Shown: positions 1 to 8,163 of the stretch, piece by piece | Layout of the letters: every line of letters begins with the position of its first letter | Numbering within the stretch: the stretch's first letter is position 1 | Source: Geobacillus subterraneus | GTDB lineage: Bacteria; Bacillota; Bacilli; Bacillales; Anoxybacillaceae | Length of the DNA: 64,000 bases | Direction of reading: 5' to 3' | Assembly (NCBI RefSeq): GCF_001618685.1 | Contig: NZ_CP014342.1 | Span: 496,001-560,000 of the forward strand | Position numbers and translations under genes: made by a program | The notes under the pieces: generated by a model | What the model was told of the DNA's origin: nothing | What the model saw: the letters and a program-made list of their open reading frames with translations, nothing else | Database searches by the model: none

Positions 1-1
1 T

Positions 2-64
2 AGCGGCCTGTTGATTCAGCGCCCGATCGATCGGGAGCGTGGAGCGATGAAAAGGAGGAGATGA
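2..64 (+). CDS. possible 3' tail of an upstream gene
   Basis: One frame is open from base 2 to a TGA at 62-64. It would end in about 20 codons rich in Arg and Lys. The ribosome site of the next gene lies inside it, so the two would be translationally coupled. There is too little sequence to name a family, and it may be chance. Confidence 0.25.
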   Translation, partial: SGLLIQRPIDRERGAMKRRR

Positions 65-66
65 CA

Positions 67-1554
67 ATGATTTCCGCTCAAACGACAGAAGCGGATTTAT
101 GGATTGATGGAGAATGGCGGCCGTCCTCAAGTGGCGAACGGTTTGACGTCATCGATCCAGCGACGGGCGAAGTGACGGCACGCGTCGCCAACGCTGGGGA
201 AGACGATGTTGACGCGGCGGTTGCTGTCGCACAAGAGGCGTTTTTGGATCAGCGCTGGCTGGCGATTCCGCCGCTCGAGCGCGGGCGCATCTTGCGCCGC
301 ATTGCTGAGCTGATCCGCCAGCATCACGATGAGCTGGCCCGGCTGATGACAAGGGAAAACGGCATGCCGATCAACATGGCGCGGTTTATCGAAATTCCGC
401 TCGCCGCCGATTGTTTCGACTTTTTCGCCTCGCTTGTCGTCAAGCCGCAAGGAGAGGTGCTGCCGTTTTCCGTTGCCGGCGCGGCGCCCGATTATATGGC
501 GTGGACGATGAAAGAGCCGATCGGGGTGGCGGGACTGATTACGCCATGGAACTTCCCGCTTTTGATGCCGGCATGGAAAATCGCCCCGGCGCTGGCGGCG
601 GGCTGTACGATGGTGCTAAAACCGGCGCCGGAAACGCCGCTAACGGCGCTCAAACTTGCCGAACTTTGCCAGGAAGCCGGCGTGCCGGACGGCGTCGTCA
701 ACGTTCTGCCGGGGCGGGATGAAGCGGGCAAAGCGCTCGTCCGCCATCCGAGCGTGCCGAAGATCGCGTTTACCGGCGAGACGGCAACGGGGCGCCATAT
801 CTTGCAGGCGGCCGCCCCCCACATTAAGCGGGTGACGCTCGAGCTCGGCGGCAAGTCGCCGAACATCATCTTTGCTGATGCGGATCTCGAGCAGGCGGCA
901 AAAAGCGCGCTGTTTGGCGTGTTCTACAACTCCGGGCAAGTATGCCAGGCCGGGAGCCGCATTTTAGTCGAACGGCCGGTGTACGAAACATTCGTTCAGC
1001 TGTTGGCCGACCGGGCCAACACATTGCGAATGGGCCCCGGGATGAACGCGCGCACTGACATTGGTCCGGTCGTCAGCCGCGAGCAGTACGACAAAGTGCT
1101 GCACTACATCGATATCGGCCGGCAGGAGGGAGCGAAACTGGTGGCTGGGGGGAGCGCGCGGCCGGAGCTCGGCGGCTACTTTATCGAGCCGACGATCTTT
1201 GCCGATGTCAAGCCATCGATGCGCATCGCCCGTGAAGAAATTTTCGGCCCGGTGGCGGCGGTTATTCCGTTCGAGGATGAAGAAGAAGCCGCTTCCATTG
1301 CCAATGATACGATGTATGGCTTGGCAGCAGCGGTGTGGACGAACGACATCAAGCGGGCGCTCCGCTTAGCGCGCCGGGTGAAAAGCGGAACGGTATGGAT
1401 CAACACGTATCAAGTGCTGTCGCCGACCGCCCCGTTTGGCGGCTATAAGCAGAGCGGCCTCGGCCGCGAGCTCGGGATGCAGGCGCTTGAACCGTATTTG
1501 GAGACGAAAACCGTCATTTGCGACGTAAACGACCGGCCGATGACTTTGTTTTAA
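67..1554 (+). CDS. aldehyde dehydrogenase (NAD(P)-dependent, ALDH superfamily)
   Basis: Oxidises an aldehyde to its acid with NAD(P)+. The 495-residue protein has the usual length. It shows the TPWNFP segment (about residues 160-165), a GETATG nucleotide loop (237-242), the general base Glu259 in LELGGKSP, and the catalytic Cys293 in NSGQVCQAG. The ATG at 67 is preferred over the ATG at 61, because AAGGAGG at about 52-58 sits too close to the latter. The real substrate cannot be read from sequence. It lies just upstream of the R2lox gene, separated by an intrinsic terminator. Confidence 0.93.
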   Translation: MISAQTTEADLWIDGEWRPSSSGERFDVIDPATGEVTARVANAGEDDVDAAVAVAQEAFLDQRWLAIPPLERGRILRRIAELIRQHHDELARLMTRENGMPINMARFIEIPLAADCFDFFASLVVKPQGEVLPFSVAGAAPDYMAWTMKEPIGVAGLITPWNFPLLMPAWKIAPALAAGCTMVLKPAPETPLTALKLAELCQEAGVPDGVVNVLPGRDEAGKALVRHPSVPKIAFTGETATGRHILQAAAPHIKRVTLELGGKSPNIIFADADLEQAAKSALFGVFYNSGQVCQAGSRILVERPVYETFVQLLADRANTLRMGPGMNARTDIGPVVSREQYDKVLHYIDIGRQEGAKLVAGGSARPELGGYFIEPTIFADVKPSMRIAREEIFGPVAAVIPFEDEEEAASIANDTMYGLAAAVWTNDIKRALRLARRVKSGTVWINTYQVLSPTAPFGGYKQSGLGRELGMQALEPYLETKTVICDVNDRPMTLF

Positions 1555-1628
1555 GAGAGGGGTTTAAAAGACCGGTGACAACCAGCCGGTTCGCTCGGTT
1601 TGCGAGAAGCCGAAAGGGAGCGCGTGAT

Positions 1629-1678
1629 GGTGCTGCAAAATGTTTCCGCTTGAGAAACGCGGTTGAGAGCACCTTTTT
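1629..1678 (+). terminator. intrinsic terminator or attenuator between ALDH and R2lox
   Basis: GGTGCT at 1629-1634 pairs with AGCACC at 1668-1673, with an inner GTTTC/GAAAC stem (1642-1646, 1653-1657), followed by five T. No obvious promoter lies between it and the next start at 1716. It may therefore attenuate read-through rather than fully separate the genes. Confidence 0.65.
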
Positions 1679-1715
1679 CCCTTACATCACTAGCCTTCAA
1701 AGGAGGAGAAAAGCG

Positions 1716-2624
1716 ATGACTCGCCATGATGGATTTCAAACGGTGAAAGGAACGATCGATTGGGAGCATCCGATGTACAAATTGTATGAAAAGGCGAAGC
1801 GCAACGGGAAATGGAATCCGGCCGACATCGATTTCAGCCAAGACAAAGAAGATTTCGCCCGTTTGACAAGCGAAGAAAAGATCGTGGCGCTGCCGCTCGT
1901 CGCCGGCTTTTCCGCCGGAGAAGAGGCGGTGACGCTCGATATTTTGCCGATGACGAACGCCCTCGCGCGCCAAGGGCGGCTCGAGGATGTCCTGTTTTTA
2001 ACGACGTTTATGCACGACGAAGCGAAACATGTCGAGATGTTTTCCCGCTGGCAGCAAGCCGTTGGCATTGGACAAATGGACTTGTCCGTCTTCCATAACG
2101 ACCATTACAAACGAATCTTTTACGAAGCGCTGCCGGAAGCGATGGATCGATTGTATACCGACGACTCGCCGCAAGCGATCATCCGCGCCGCCACGGTGTA
2201 CAACATGATTGTCGAAGGAACACTTGCCGAATCGGGGTATTATACATTCCGGCAAATTCACAAAAAAGCTGGGCTGTTCCCAGGGCTGCTGCAAGGCATC
2301 GATTATTTGAACATGGACGAGGGCCGCCATATTCAGTTTGGTCTGTACACGATCCAGCGGCTTGTCAACGAAGACGAGCGGTATTACGATTTGTTCATCC
2401 AATATATGGATGAATTATGGCCTCATGTTGTCGGCTATGTCGCCTATTTGACCGAGCTCGGACAGCGCCAGCAGCAGCTCGCCCGCACATCTACGTTAGA
2501 AATCGATTATGAGATGCTGAACAACTATGTTATCAAGCAGTTCAACATCCGCAAAAAACAAATCAGCCGCACGAAGCGGTATGACAGCGTCGAGGAACTG
2601 GAAAAAACATCTGCCGAGTCCTAG
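1716..2624 (+). CDS. R2-like ligand-binding oxidase (Mn/Fe, R2lox)
   Basis: Ferritin-like oxidase related to ribonucleotide reductase R2. The studied family members assemble a Mn/Fe centre that binds a long-chain fatty acid and forms a Tyr-Val ether cross-link. The protein has 302 residues. Expected ligands are Glu69, Glu102, His105, Glu167, Glu202 and His205. The cross-link pair is Val72 and Tyr162. All fall at the numbers I recall for the G. kaustophilus protein. The ATG at 1716 follows AGGAGG at 1701-1706; the longer open frame upstream has no ribosome site. Its physiological reaction is unknown. A neighbouring aldehyde dehydrogenase could suggest lipid or aldehyde chemistry, but that is inference. 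It is not a true RNR subunit, as no R1 gene is nearby. Confidence 0.95.
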   Translation: MTRHDGFQTVKGTIDWEHPMYKLYEKAKRNGKWNPADIDFSQDKEDFARLTSEEKIVALPLVAGFSAGEEAVTLDILPMTNALARQGRLEDVLFLTTFMHDEAKHVEMFSRWQQAVGIGQMDLSVFHNDHYKRIFYEALPEAMDRLYTDDSPQAIIRAATVYNMIVEGTLAESGYYTFRQIHKKAGLFPGLLQGIDYLNMDEGRHIQFGLYTIQRLVNEDERYYDLFIQYMDELWPHVVGYVAYLTELGQRQQQLARTSTLEIDYEMLNNYVIKQFNIRKKQISRTKRYDSVEELEKTSAES

Positions 2625-2625
2625 A

Positions 2626-2661
2626 GCAGACGGGCGGGTTTCGCCCGCCCGCCTGCGTCTG
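2626..2661 (+). terminator. GC-rich hairpin after R2lox
   Basis: CGGGCGGG at 2631-2638 pairs with CCCGCCCG at 2644-2651 around a TTTCG loop, with outer CAGACG/CGTCTG arms. It has no T run downstream, so it may be a weak or factor-dependent terminator or an mRNA 3'-end stabiliser. Confidence 0.5.
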
Positions 2662-2846
2662 GCAGAAGAAAAAATCGGTTTCGCCAGCATCCTTCTGGAG
2701 GGAACCGGAAAGCAGCAGGAGAGAAAGGGATTCGTGCCCGATGTCTGTGGCAACTGTCGGTTTCGTGGGAAACAAGGTATTTATTTTGGGGGGAATAGGG
2801 ATGAAGAAAGAATCATCGGATGGGAGAAAAACAGGGGGTATGAAAA

Positions 2847-3452
2847 ATGGGGAACTTGTTTGCGGTCAATCCAAAACGATTTGCGATTGCGGGCGGAACG
2901 GGATTTCTCGCAGTCATCGCCCTAGTTGCTATGTTGCTTCTGTCAGGGACGGCGTTTGCCGCGTTTCCGCTGTCAGGCGTCGGCGGATTTACGATCAGCG
3001 CAGATAAAATTACGGGCACCGGATTTAAACTGTATCCTGCCATCGGTGAAACGGAACAAACAGGGGCCTGGGGACAGGCAGCCATCGACTTGGCGTCGGC
3101 GAACATCACGAATTTGGTGCTGGCGAAAAACATTAACACTGAATCGGCTCTCGGCGCTTATGGTATTAAAAGCATCGATGTCGTCGTCACCGGCGGCAAT
3201 GTAAGTGGGCAAAATTTGAGACTGCGCGTCACCGGCATTCAAACGGACAGCACGTCATTTGCCGGCTTGGAGGTGCAAGAGCATAAAACCGACAACCCAC
3301 TCAATGTCATAGACATGAGCGCGCCGAACTTGACGCTTGACAAACCGAGCTTGAATACGCATTACCTGTCGGCGGGCTCGATCACCATTCCGAACATGAA
3401 GGTGAAATTGATTGCCAACATGAAAGATGGAAGCCGGATCGGCGACTTTTAA
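2847..3452 (+). CDS. exported DUF6230-like protein, first gene of a three-gene cluster
   Basis: The 201-residue protein has one hydrophobic segment at about residues 13-37 ending in an AFAAF-type cleavage or anchor site. A polar, beta-rich domain of about 165 residues follows, with Asn/Thr-rich strands. The domain begins GFTISADKITG and ends near LSAGSITIPNMKVK. The pattern resembles the DUF6230 family, which in actinobacteria sits next to DUF6114 membrane proteins, as here. The third gene of the cluster repeats the same opening and closing motifs. Function is unknown. The start is the first ATG in frame, with only a GGGGG stretch as ribosome site. Family assignment is from memory of the pattern, not a search. 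Confidence 0.7.
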   Translation: MGNLFAVNPKRFAIAGGTGFLAVIALVAMLLLSGTAFAAFPLSGVGGFTISADKITGTGFKLYPAIGETEQTGAWGQAAIDLASANITNLVLAKNINTESALGAYGIKSIDVVVTGGNVSGQNLRLRVTGIQTDSTSFAGLEVQEHKTDNPLNVIDMSAPNLTLDKPSLNTHYLSAGSITIPNMKVKLIANMKDGSRIGDF

Positions 3453-3729
3453 TCCGTTCTGATCATCATTTGGATGCGAGCTGTTCATGCCCTATTCCTC
3501 CCAAAATAAATGAGAAGTTCTATTTGTCATCTTGTTTCCTGTGTCATCACGTATTCATGCACAAGGCTTGTGCGCCGCTTCTTTTCATACAGGAAGGTTT
3601 TCTTCTCATCATCGCTTTTGGCAAATGAAGGGATGGTAAAGCAAGGGGGAGCCAAGAGACGAACTGCGGCGTGTTCATGCTGTTGCTCGGCCAAAAAGGA
3701 ACTGAAAACAGTTAAGGAGGCAAGATGAG
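3453..3729. other. AT-richer gap with a short perfect dyad
   Basis: This 277-base gap between the first two genes of the cluster is visibly poorer in GC than its neighbours. It contains a 15-base dyad, GCACAAGGCTTGTGC, at 3559-3573 (7-base arms, one-base centre). That could be a protein-binding site. A 72-codon open frame here (3510-3728) has no ribosome site and no recognisable composition. Confidence 0.4.
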
Positions 3730-4875
3730 ATGATGAGGAAAATAGTTGAAATGGGACAAATGACGGCCATCGGTGCGCTGACGGGCGCGTTTATCAGTGG
3801 AATCGTCGTTCGCGGTGGAGTGAACGGAGCGCTGTGGGGGGGACTGTTGTTGGCGGTCGTTCTCTCCTTGCTTGTCTGGTTCTTTTCTAACCGTCCAACG
3901 GCGATGGTCCGCATGAAATACGGAGCGGCTGCTTTTTTGCCGGGGATGCTTGTTGGTGGCAGCCAATGGGTGTCGCTTGGGGCTGTCGGCGCTGTGGTGG
4001 GAGGGATAGCAAGCAGCGTGCTGGCTGCTTTTTTGGCACATGACATCATCGAGAAGCAGGAAGAACAAGGACGATACATTCGCACACGGTTTCATTATAT
4101 TTGGTTGTTTTTTGGAGGATCCGTTGCGACGTTTTGTGCTTTGAACGCCTTTTTTGCCGTTGAGCAGGCGGTGCCGTGGCAAACATGGGTGCGCTCCATT
4201 CCTATGGTGGTTCAGACATCGGTCGTTCTGGCTGTCGTGCTGCTTGGGTCTGTCATTTGCGTCGGTTGGAAAAAGAGAAACGCTGAAACTTGGCAGCAAG
4301 CGTGGACGTCTGCCCGCCGCCCGAGAGGAGTGCTAGTGGTTGGTGGAATGGTGGCCATCATCGCCGCTTCGCTTTTCCATTACGGCTTTTTGTCTGTCCA
4401 TACCGCCGCCCGCTTCGTCGGTCCTCTGTTGTCGTATGCCTTCGGTTGGATGTTGCCGTGTGCTGTCGGGTATTTGCTTGCCGCCAACCGCCGTCGCCCT
4501 GTTTTAGGATCGGTGCTGGCGATGATTGGTGCGGTGTTTGTCTTGATTGTAGGTATCAGTGTGTTTCCAATGTTGTTGCTTCCTGGAAGTGGACTGATGT
4601 GGGCTGGGCTGGTAACGGGGTTGGTGATGATCGTTTTGGCCATTTTAAGCATCATCAAGCCGCAAAGCCATGTGGTACTCGGCAGTTTTCTCATTCTTGC
4701 TTCCATTCTTTCGTTTGTCGGTGCAGCCGGCGGCCTGATCATCGGGGGCATCATCGGTCTTTTGGGCGGTGCGCTGGTGGCGGGATGGAACGGACGGCAA
4801 GCGGGGGAGACGGACAGCGACTATCCTCCTCCCGCTTCACCTCTTCCCAACCGCTCATCAACGATGACGGGATGA
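3730..4875 (+). CDS. polytopic membrane protein, DUF6114-like
   Basis: The 381-residue protein consists almost entirely of hydrophobic segments, about ten, separated by short Gly-rich or basic loops. It ends in a short hydrophilic Pro/Ser tail. The last third (about residues 230-355) resembles the DUF6114 domain that accompanies DUF6230 proteins in actinobacteria. The N-terminal third has extra Gly-rich helices (IGALTGAFISG, GAVGAVVGGI). AAGGAGG at 3714-3720 supports the ATG at 3730. It lies 12 bases before the next gene, so the two are surely co-transcribed. It could be a transporter, an anchor or a scaffold for the two exported partners. No catalytic motif is visible. Confidence 0.72.
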   Translation: MMRKIVEMGQMTAIGALTGAFISGIVVRGGVNGALWGGLLLAVVLSLLVWFFSNRPTAMVRMKYGAAAFLPGMLVGGSQWVSLGAVGAVVGGIASSVLAAFLAHDIIEKQEEQGRYIRTRFHYIWLFFGGSVATFCALNAFFAVEQAVPWQTWVRSIPMVVQTSVVLAVVLLGSVICVGWKKRNAETWQQAWTSARRPRGVLVVGGMVAIIAASLFHYGFLSVHTAARFVGPLLSYAFGWMLPCAVGYLLAANRRRPVLGSVLAMIGAVFVLIVGISVFPMLLLPGSGLMWAGLVTGLVMIVLAILSIIKPQSHVVLGSFLILASILSFVGAAGGLIIGGIIGLLGGALVAGWNGRQAGETDSDYPPPASPLPNRSSTMTG

Positions 4876-4887
4876 AGGAGGAGACAA

Positions 4888-6036
4888 ATGAAATCAAGCA
4901 AATGGTTGAAAACAGCGCTTCTCGCTTTGACGCTTCTTCTCTGCCTGCCGCTTGGCGGGGCGCGTTCGCTTGCCGCCGGGGAAGAACAAGGCTTTGTCAT
5001 TCATGCCGATAAAGTGGTCGGCATCTTGGACTTAGGTGGGATTGTCCTTGGTTCGCCGAAAGTGATCGTCGGCAAGCTTCCAATTGCTTTCATCCAAGCC
5101 GACATCAGCGGATTGTCCATGGAGAGGGCCATCGACACGCCGCAAGGAACGATCATGTTGTCGATTCGATCGGAAGGAACGGCGCGAGCCACTTGGATGA
5201 AGCTGGATGTAACGAAATTAAAGTTTGGGGGCCTTTGCTTCGATGGTTTCCCGATTAAACAATGCTTGAAAGACGTCACGTTGGTGGCGACGAAAATGAC
5301 GGCCTCGCGCCTCGCCATTCCCGATATGTCGCTGTCAGCCTCATTTTCCGGCGCATCAATGATGCAAGCAGAGCGAAGCGCGCTCGAACAAACGGATCTC
5401 GCCCAAGAAGTCGAACGGCTCATTTGGCAGCTTGATGAGCAAAAGCAAGGCAGCAACAGCGCTGCCCGCATGGTGAAGACGCTGCAAACTGATATCCCGA
5501 CGCTTGAGAAGCACGTCAAGTCCAGGATGGACGAATGGACGGCGATGGAAGAAAAGCAAACCGCTGTTTCAGCTTCCCTCGAACCGCTTGAACAGGCCAT
5601 GACGGGAGAACAGATAGCCGGAAGCGAAGAGCGGACGCAATATGAAGCGGTGGTGATGCGCTTTCAAGAGTGGAAACAAATGCTGGAGCGGCAAAGCGTC
5701 GCCCTTAGTGAAGACGTAGTAAAATGGAATGAACAAGATGCTTTATGGGAAAAAGCCGCTTCATACGCCGCAAAGAGCTTGAAGCTTGGAGAACAATCGA
5801 ACGCGATGAGCATTCTTTCCGATTTGCGCTCATCGCTCGATGGCATCAAACAGCAGCTCGACAAGCAGAAAGAGGCCAAAGCCGTTTGGAGCCAAACGGT
5901 GAACGAGTTCGAGAAGCGGCTGGATGCGGTCGAGGAATGGTTGAAACGGAAACCGGCTGCCGGAGAGAAGAGCACAGCTGGGCGTTCCGACTTACCGCTT
6001 TCTTCGCCTAGAACAGACGGTGAAGCCACTCCATAG
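4888..6036 (+). CDS. secreted protein: DUF6230-like domain plus coiled-coil tail
   Basis: The 382-residue protein has a classic Sec signal (residues 1-31, LLCLPLGGARSLAAG). A beta-rich domain of about 125 residues opens GFVIHADKVVG and closes near LAIPDMSLSASF, echoing the first gene of the cluster. From about residue 155 to 360 it is long, charged and helical, with Glu/Lys/Gln heptads typical of coiled coil. The tail ends in a Pro/Ser-rich stretch. It has two Cys in the first domain (CFDGFPIKQC), which could form a disulfide outside the membrane. GGAGG at 4876-4880 supports the start. I know no described family for the whole architecture. Confidence 0.7.
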   Translation: MKSSKWLKTALLALTLLLCLPLGGARSLAAGEEQGFVIHADKVVGILDLGGIVLGSPKVIVGKLPIAFIQADISGLSMERAIDTPQGTIMLSIRSEGTARATWMKLDVTKLKFGGLCFDGFPIKQCLKDVTLVATKMTASRLAIPDMSLSASFSGASMMQAERSALEQTDLAQEVERLIWQLDEQKQGSNSAARMVKTLQTDIPTLEKHVKSRMDEWTAMEEKQTAVSASLEPLEQAMTGEQIAGSEERTQYEAVVMRFQEWKQMLERQSVALSEDVVKWNEQDALWEKAASYAAKSLKLGEQSNAMSILSDLRSSLDGIKQQLDKQKEAKAVWSQTVNEFEKRLDAVEEWLKRKPAAGEKSTAGRSDLPLSSPRTDGEATP

Positions 6037-6048
6037 AGGAATAGAAGG

Positions 6049-6079
6049 GGGTGTCCCAGAAGGAGCGGGACACCCTGTT
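6049..6079 (+). terminator. terminator of the DUF6230/DUF6114 cluster
   Basis: GGGTGTCCC at 6049-6057 pairs with GGGACACCC at 6067-6075, followed by a short T-rich stretch. It closes the three-gene unit. Confidence 0.7.
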
Positions 6080-6206
6080 TCATCTTATATGCAATGTCTG
6101 CTTGTATCTACAGTGGGGATTGTGTCTGTCTTGAAGACAAACGGACCCTAACGCGAAGCGATGCCGTCGGGAAGCTCGGGCACGCGACCGAGGCACCGCC
6201 GCTGCC

Positions 6207-7688
6207 TTAAATGATCCCGTCGCGAATGGCCTTGACGATGGCTTCCGTCCGGTTTTTGGCGTTCATTTTTTGCAAAATCGCCGACACATAGTCGCGCACC
6301 GTATACTCGCTCAAATGGAGCCGTTTCGCGGTCTCATAGGTTGACGCACCTTCGGCGACGAGCTTCAGCACCTCGATTTCCCGTGGCGACAGGTGAGGCG
6401 TCGATGGAACGAGCTCCGGACGGCCGCCGCTGCACTTGGCCAAAATCTCCCCCGCACTTTGTCCGAATTTCATCATCGCCGTGTAGAGGTCATTGGGCAA
6501 TTGAAAGGCTGTCTTCGGGCCACAATCCAAAATGGCGACGCCGATGAGCCGGTTTTCCGACGGTGCATAAATCGGGGCAATGACGATTGATTCAAGTTGA
6601 AACTGCTTGACGTATTTCATCGGCAATGCTTGCTCCGCATGGCGGATGTAAATCGGTGGTACGTTTGTCATTTGGTGAATGTATCGCTTAATGAAAGGAA
6701 GATTGTCAATATGTTCATGAATGCTTTTGATTTCATGATTATCAAGCTGATAGCCGTACAGTCCAAATCCGCTTTTATGAGTGCTGGAATAGGCGAACAG
6801 CGCACATCGTTCGAATGGCAGGTAGGCGACAAATCCAGTTGAAATGTATTCAATTGCCTGATAGAGCGATTTGGCTCGCATGATCCATTGATCAAACAAC
6901 AAGACTGCGTCTTTCCAAAGATGCTGCTCTTTCGTGCGGATGAAAGTCTTCTGAGCGGCATGAAACTGTTCAAGAGCGTGAAGAAGAAACGGGATGGCGA
7001 ACCGATCTTCCCCTTCGGTACAAACGAGCAAAAGATCGTCCCCCCATGGGAGCGGGATCAATCGCGTTCTGCTGGTATCCATGCGGGAAAGAATGCGTTC
7101 ACATAAAGCGAAAATCGTCTCTCCGTACACCGCGCTGTCGATAAGCGCATCAGCCGCGTTCCCATACCATTTGGCGACGATGAATAATCCATTGGCTGTT
7201 CTTACCAATTGGGCGATCCATGCGATCGGCAACTGCTTGGATGAAACGATTTGCTCAAGAAACTGCTCCAAATCGAATTCCGTGCAATCAGAAGTATTAA
7301 CGGACTCATGAAGCTTCAAAAAAACGTACTGAATGGCTTGATGGACACGGAAATCCATAACACCGTCCGACTGAATGGCTTCGTGGACCGCGTTTTCCAT
7401 CATCGATAAAATGGCGGTCGATTGGTTGGACGACAGTTCTCCATTTCGTTTTTCCCATTCGCGGCGAAACGACGCCAGCCATTCGGCGATATCATTCATC
7501 GGATGGATCCATCGCGAAGAGAACGCGTCAATGGCAAGCCGCAAAGGCTGGGCGGCGGCGTGCTGTTTGTCCTCCAGTTCACCATATTTGTATAACCAAG
7601 CAGAAAGAATGCTGTCGCGGTGATGTTCGATCACATTCCACCCTTCTTTCAAAATGGCGTCCAATCGGCTTGAGAGGCGCAAGTTCAT
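6207..7688 (-). CDS. LuxR-type transcriptional regulator with GAF-like sensor region
   Basis: The 493-residue protein ends in a LuxR/GerE helix-turn-helix (about residues 430-490: LSPREIEVLKLVAEG, then a YTVRDYVSAILQKM recognition helix). A region resembling a GAF domain occupies about 275-410. The long N-terminal part is helical and unassigned. No phosphoacceptor domain is seen, so it is not a classical response regulator. The start at 7688 follows an AAGGAGG-like site; an in-frame ATG at 7769 has none. It converges on the DUF6230/DUF6114 cluster and might control it or the R2lox region, but that is only position-based inference. Confidence 0.8.
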   Translation of the reverse strand: MNLRLSSRLDAILKEGWNVIEHHRDSILSAWLYKYGELEDKQHAAAQPLRLAIDAFSSRWIHPMNDIAEWLASFRREWEKRNGELSSNQSTAILSMMENAVHEAIQSDGVMDFRVHQAIQYVFLKLHESVNTSDCTEFDLEQFLEQIVSSKQLPIAWIAQLVRTANGLFIVAKWYGNAADALIDSAVYGETIFALCERILSRMDTSRTRLIPLPWGDDLLLVCTEGEDRFAIPFLLHALEQFHAAQKTFIRTKEQHLWKDAVLLFDQWIMRAKSLYQAIEYISTGFVAYLPFERCALFAYSSTHKSGFGLYGYQLDNHEIKSIHEHIDNLPFIKRYIHQMTNVPPIYIRHAEQALPMKYVKQFQLESIVIAPIYAPSENRLIGVAILDCGPKTAFQLPNDLYTAMMKFGQSAGEILAKCSGGRPELVPSTPHLSPREIEVLKLVAEGASTYETAKRLHLSEYTVRDYVSAILQKMNAKNRTEAIVKAIRDGII

Positions 7689-8030
7689 TCGTTTTCCCTC
7701 CTTATGTTTCTTATATGTCTTGCTTTGTTTTTTGTTTGAAAGATGAAATCGCTTTTTTCTGTCCATCAATCGTTCCGCACAAAACAGGGCATGTTGGTCG
7801 AGTTTGTCTATATGGCTGGTGAAAAACTAGTTTTTGCTTAAACCGGCGATATTTGATCAGAAAGGAGAACAGATCTGACAAGGCTTCTTTAACTGAAAAA
7901 GAGTTGGGATGAGCCGCCTTTTTCATTAAATCACCGGCCTTCTATGTCGGGAGAGAAAACCGAGTTCAAACATTTTGACAACAAGAAAAACCGGCTGTGG
8001 AGTTCCCTTTTATTTATCAAGGTAATTTAT

Positions 8031-8075
8031 GTTAATAATATTATAACATTATTTATAGTTAATAATATTATAACA
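8031..8075. repeat. two direct copies of an 18-base AT-only-core repeat
   Basis: GTTAATAATATTATAACA occurs exactly at 8031-8048 and 8058-8075, 27 bases apart centre to centre. Each copy is built on a perfect ATAATATTAT palindrome with GTT/AAC ends. The pair lies about 30-70 bases upstream of the -35 of the moaB promoter. That would suit an activator site, a repressor loop or an UP element. Confidence 0.75.
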
Positions 8076-8101
8076 ATTCAGTCTATTATGATACAAATGA
8101 T

Positions 8102-8130
8102 TTGCGAACCGTATTCTAGTTGTGTACGAT
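8102..8130 (+). promoter_or_regulatory. predicted SigA promoter of moaB
   Basis: TTGCGA at 8102-8107 and TACGAT at 8125-8130 are separated by 17 bases, and moaB starts 33 bases further on. Confidence 0.45.
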
Positions 8131-8163
8131 AGAGGCAAAGAAAAGAAAGGGGCTCGTGAACGG

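Larger units (their letters stand above)
7689..8163. other. 475-base intergenic region, AT-rich, with repeats
   Basis: Divergent control region between the LuxR-type gene and moaB. It holds a 14-base perfect palindrome AAAAACTAGTTTTT (7822-7835), two copies of an 18-base near-palindromic repeat (8031-8048, 8058-8075) and a plausible moaB promoter. A 71-codon minus-strand frame (7711-7926) has no ribosome site. I see no convincing gene. Confidence 0.6.

Noticed and set aside
3510-3728. 72-codon plus-strand frame between the first two genes of the DUF6230/DUF6114 cluster
   Set aside because: No convincing ribosome site, Ser/Cys/Arg-rich random-like product, runs into the next gene's ribosome site.
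7711-7926. 71-codon minus-strand frame between the LuxR-type gene and moaB
   Set aside because: No ribosome site before its ATG, no recognisable composition, and it spans the likely control region.
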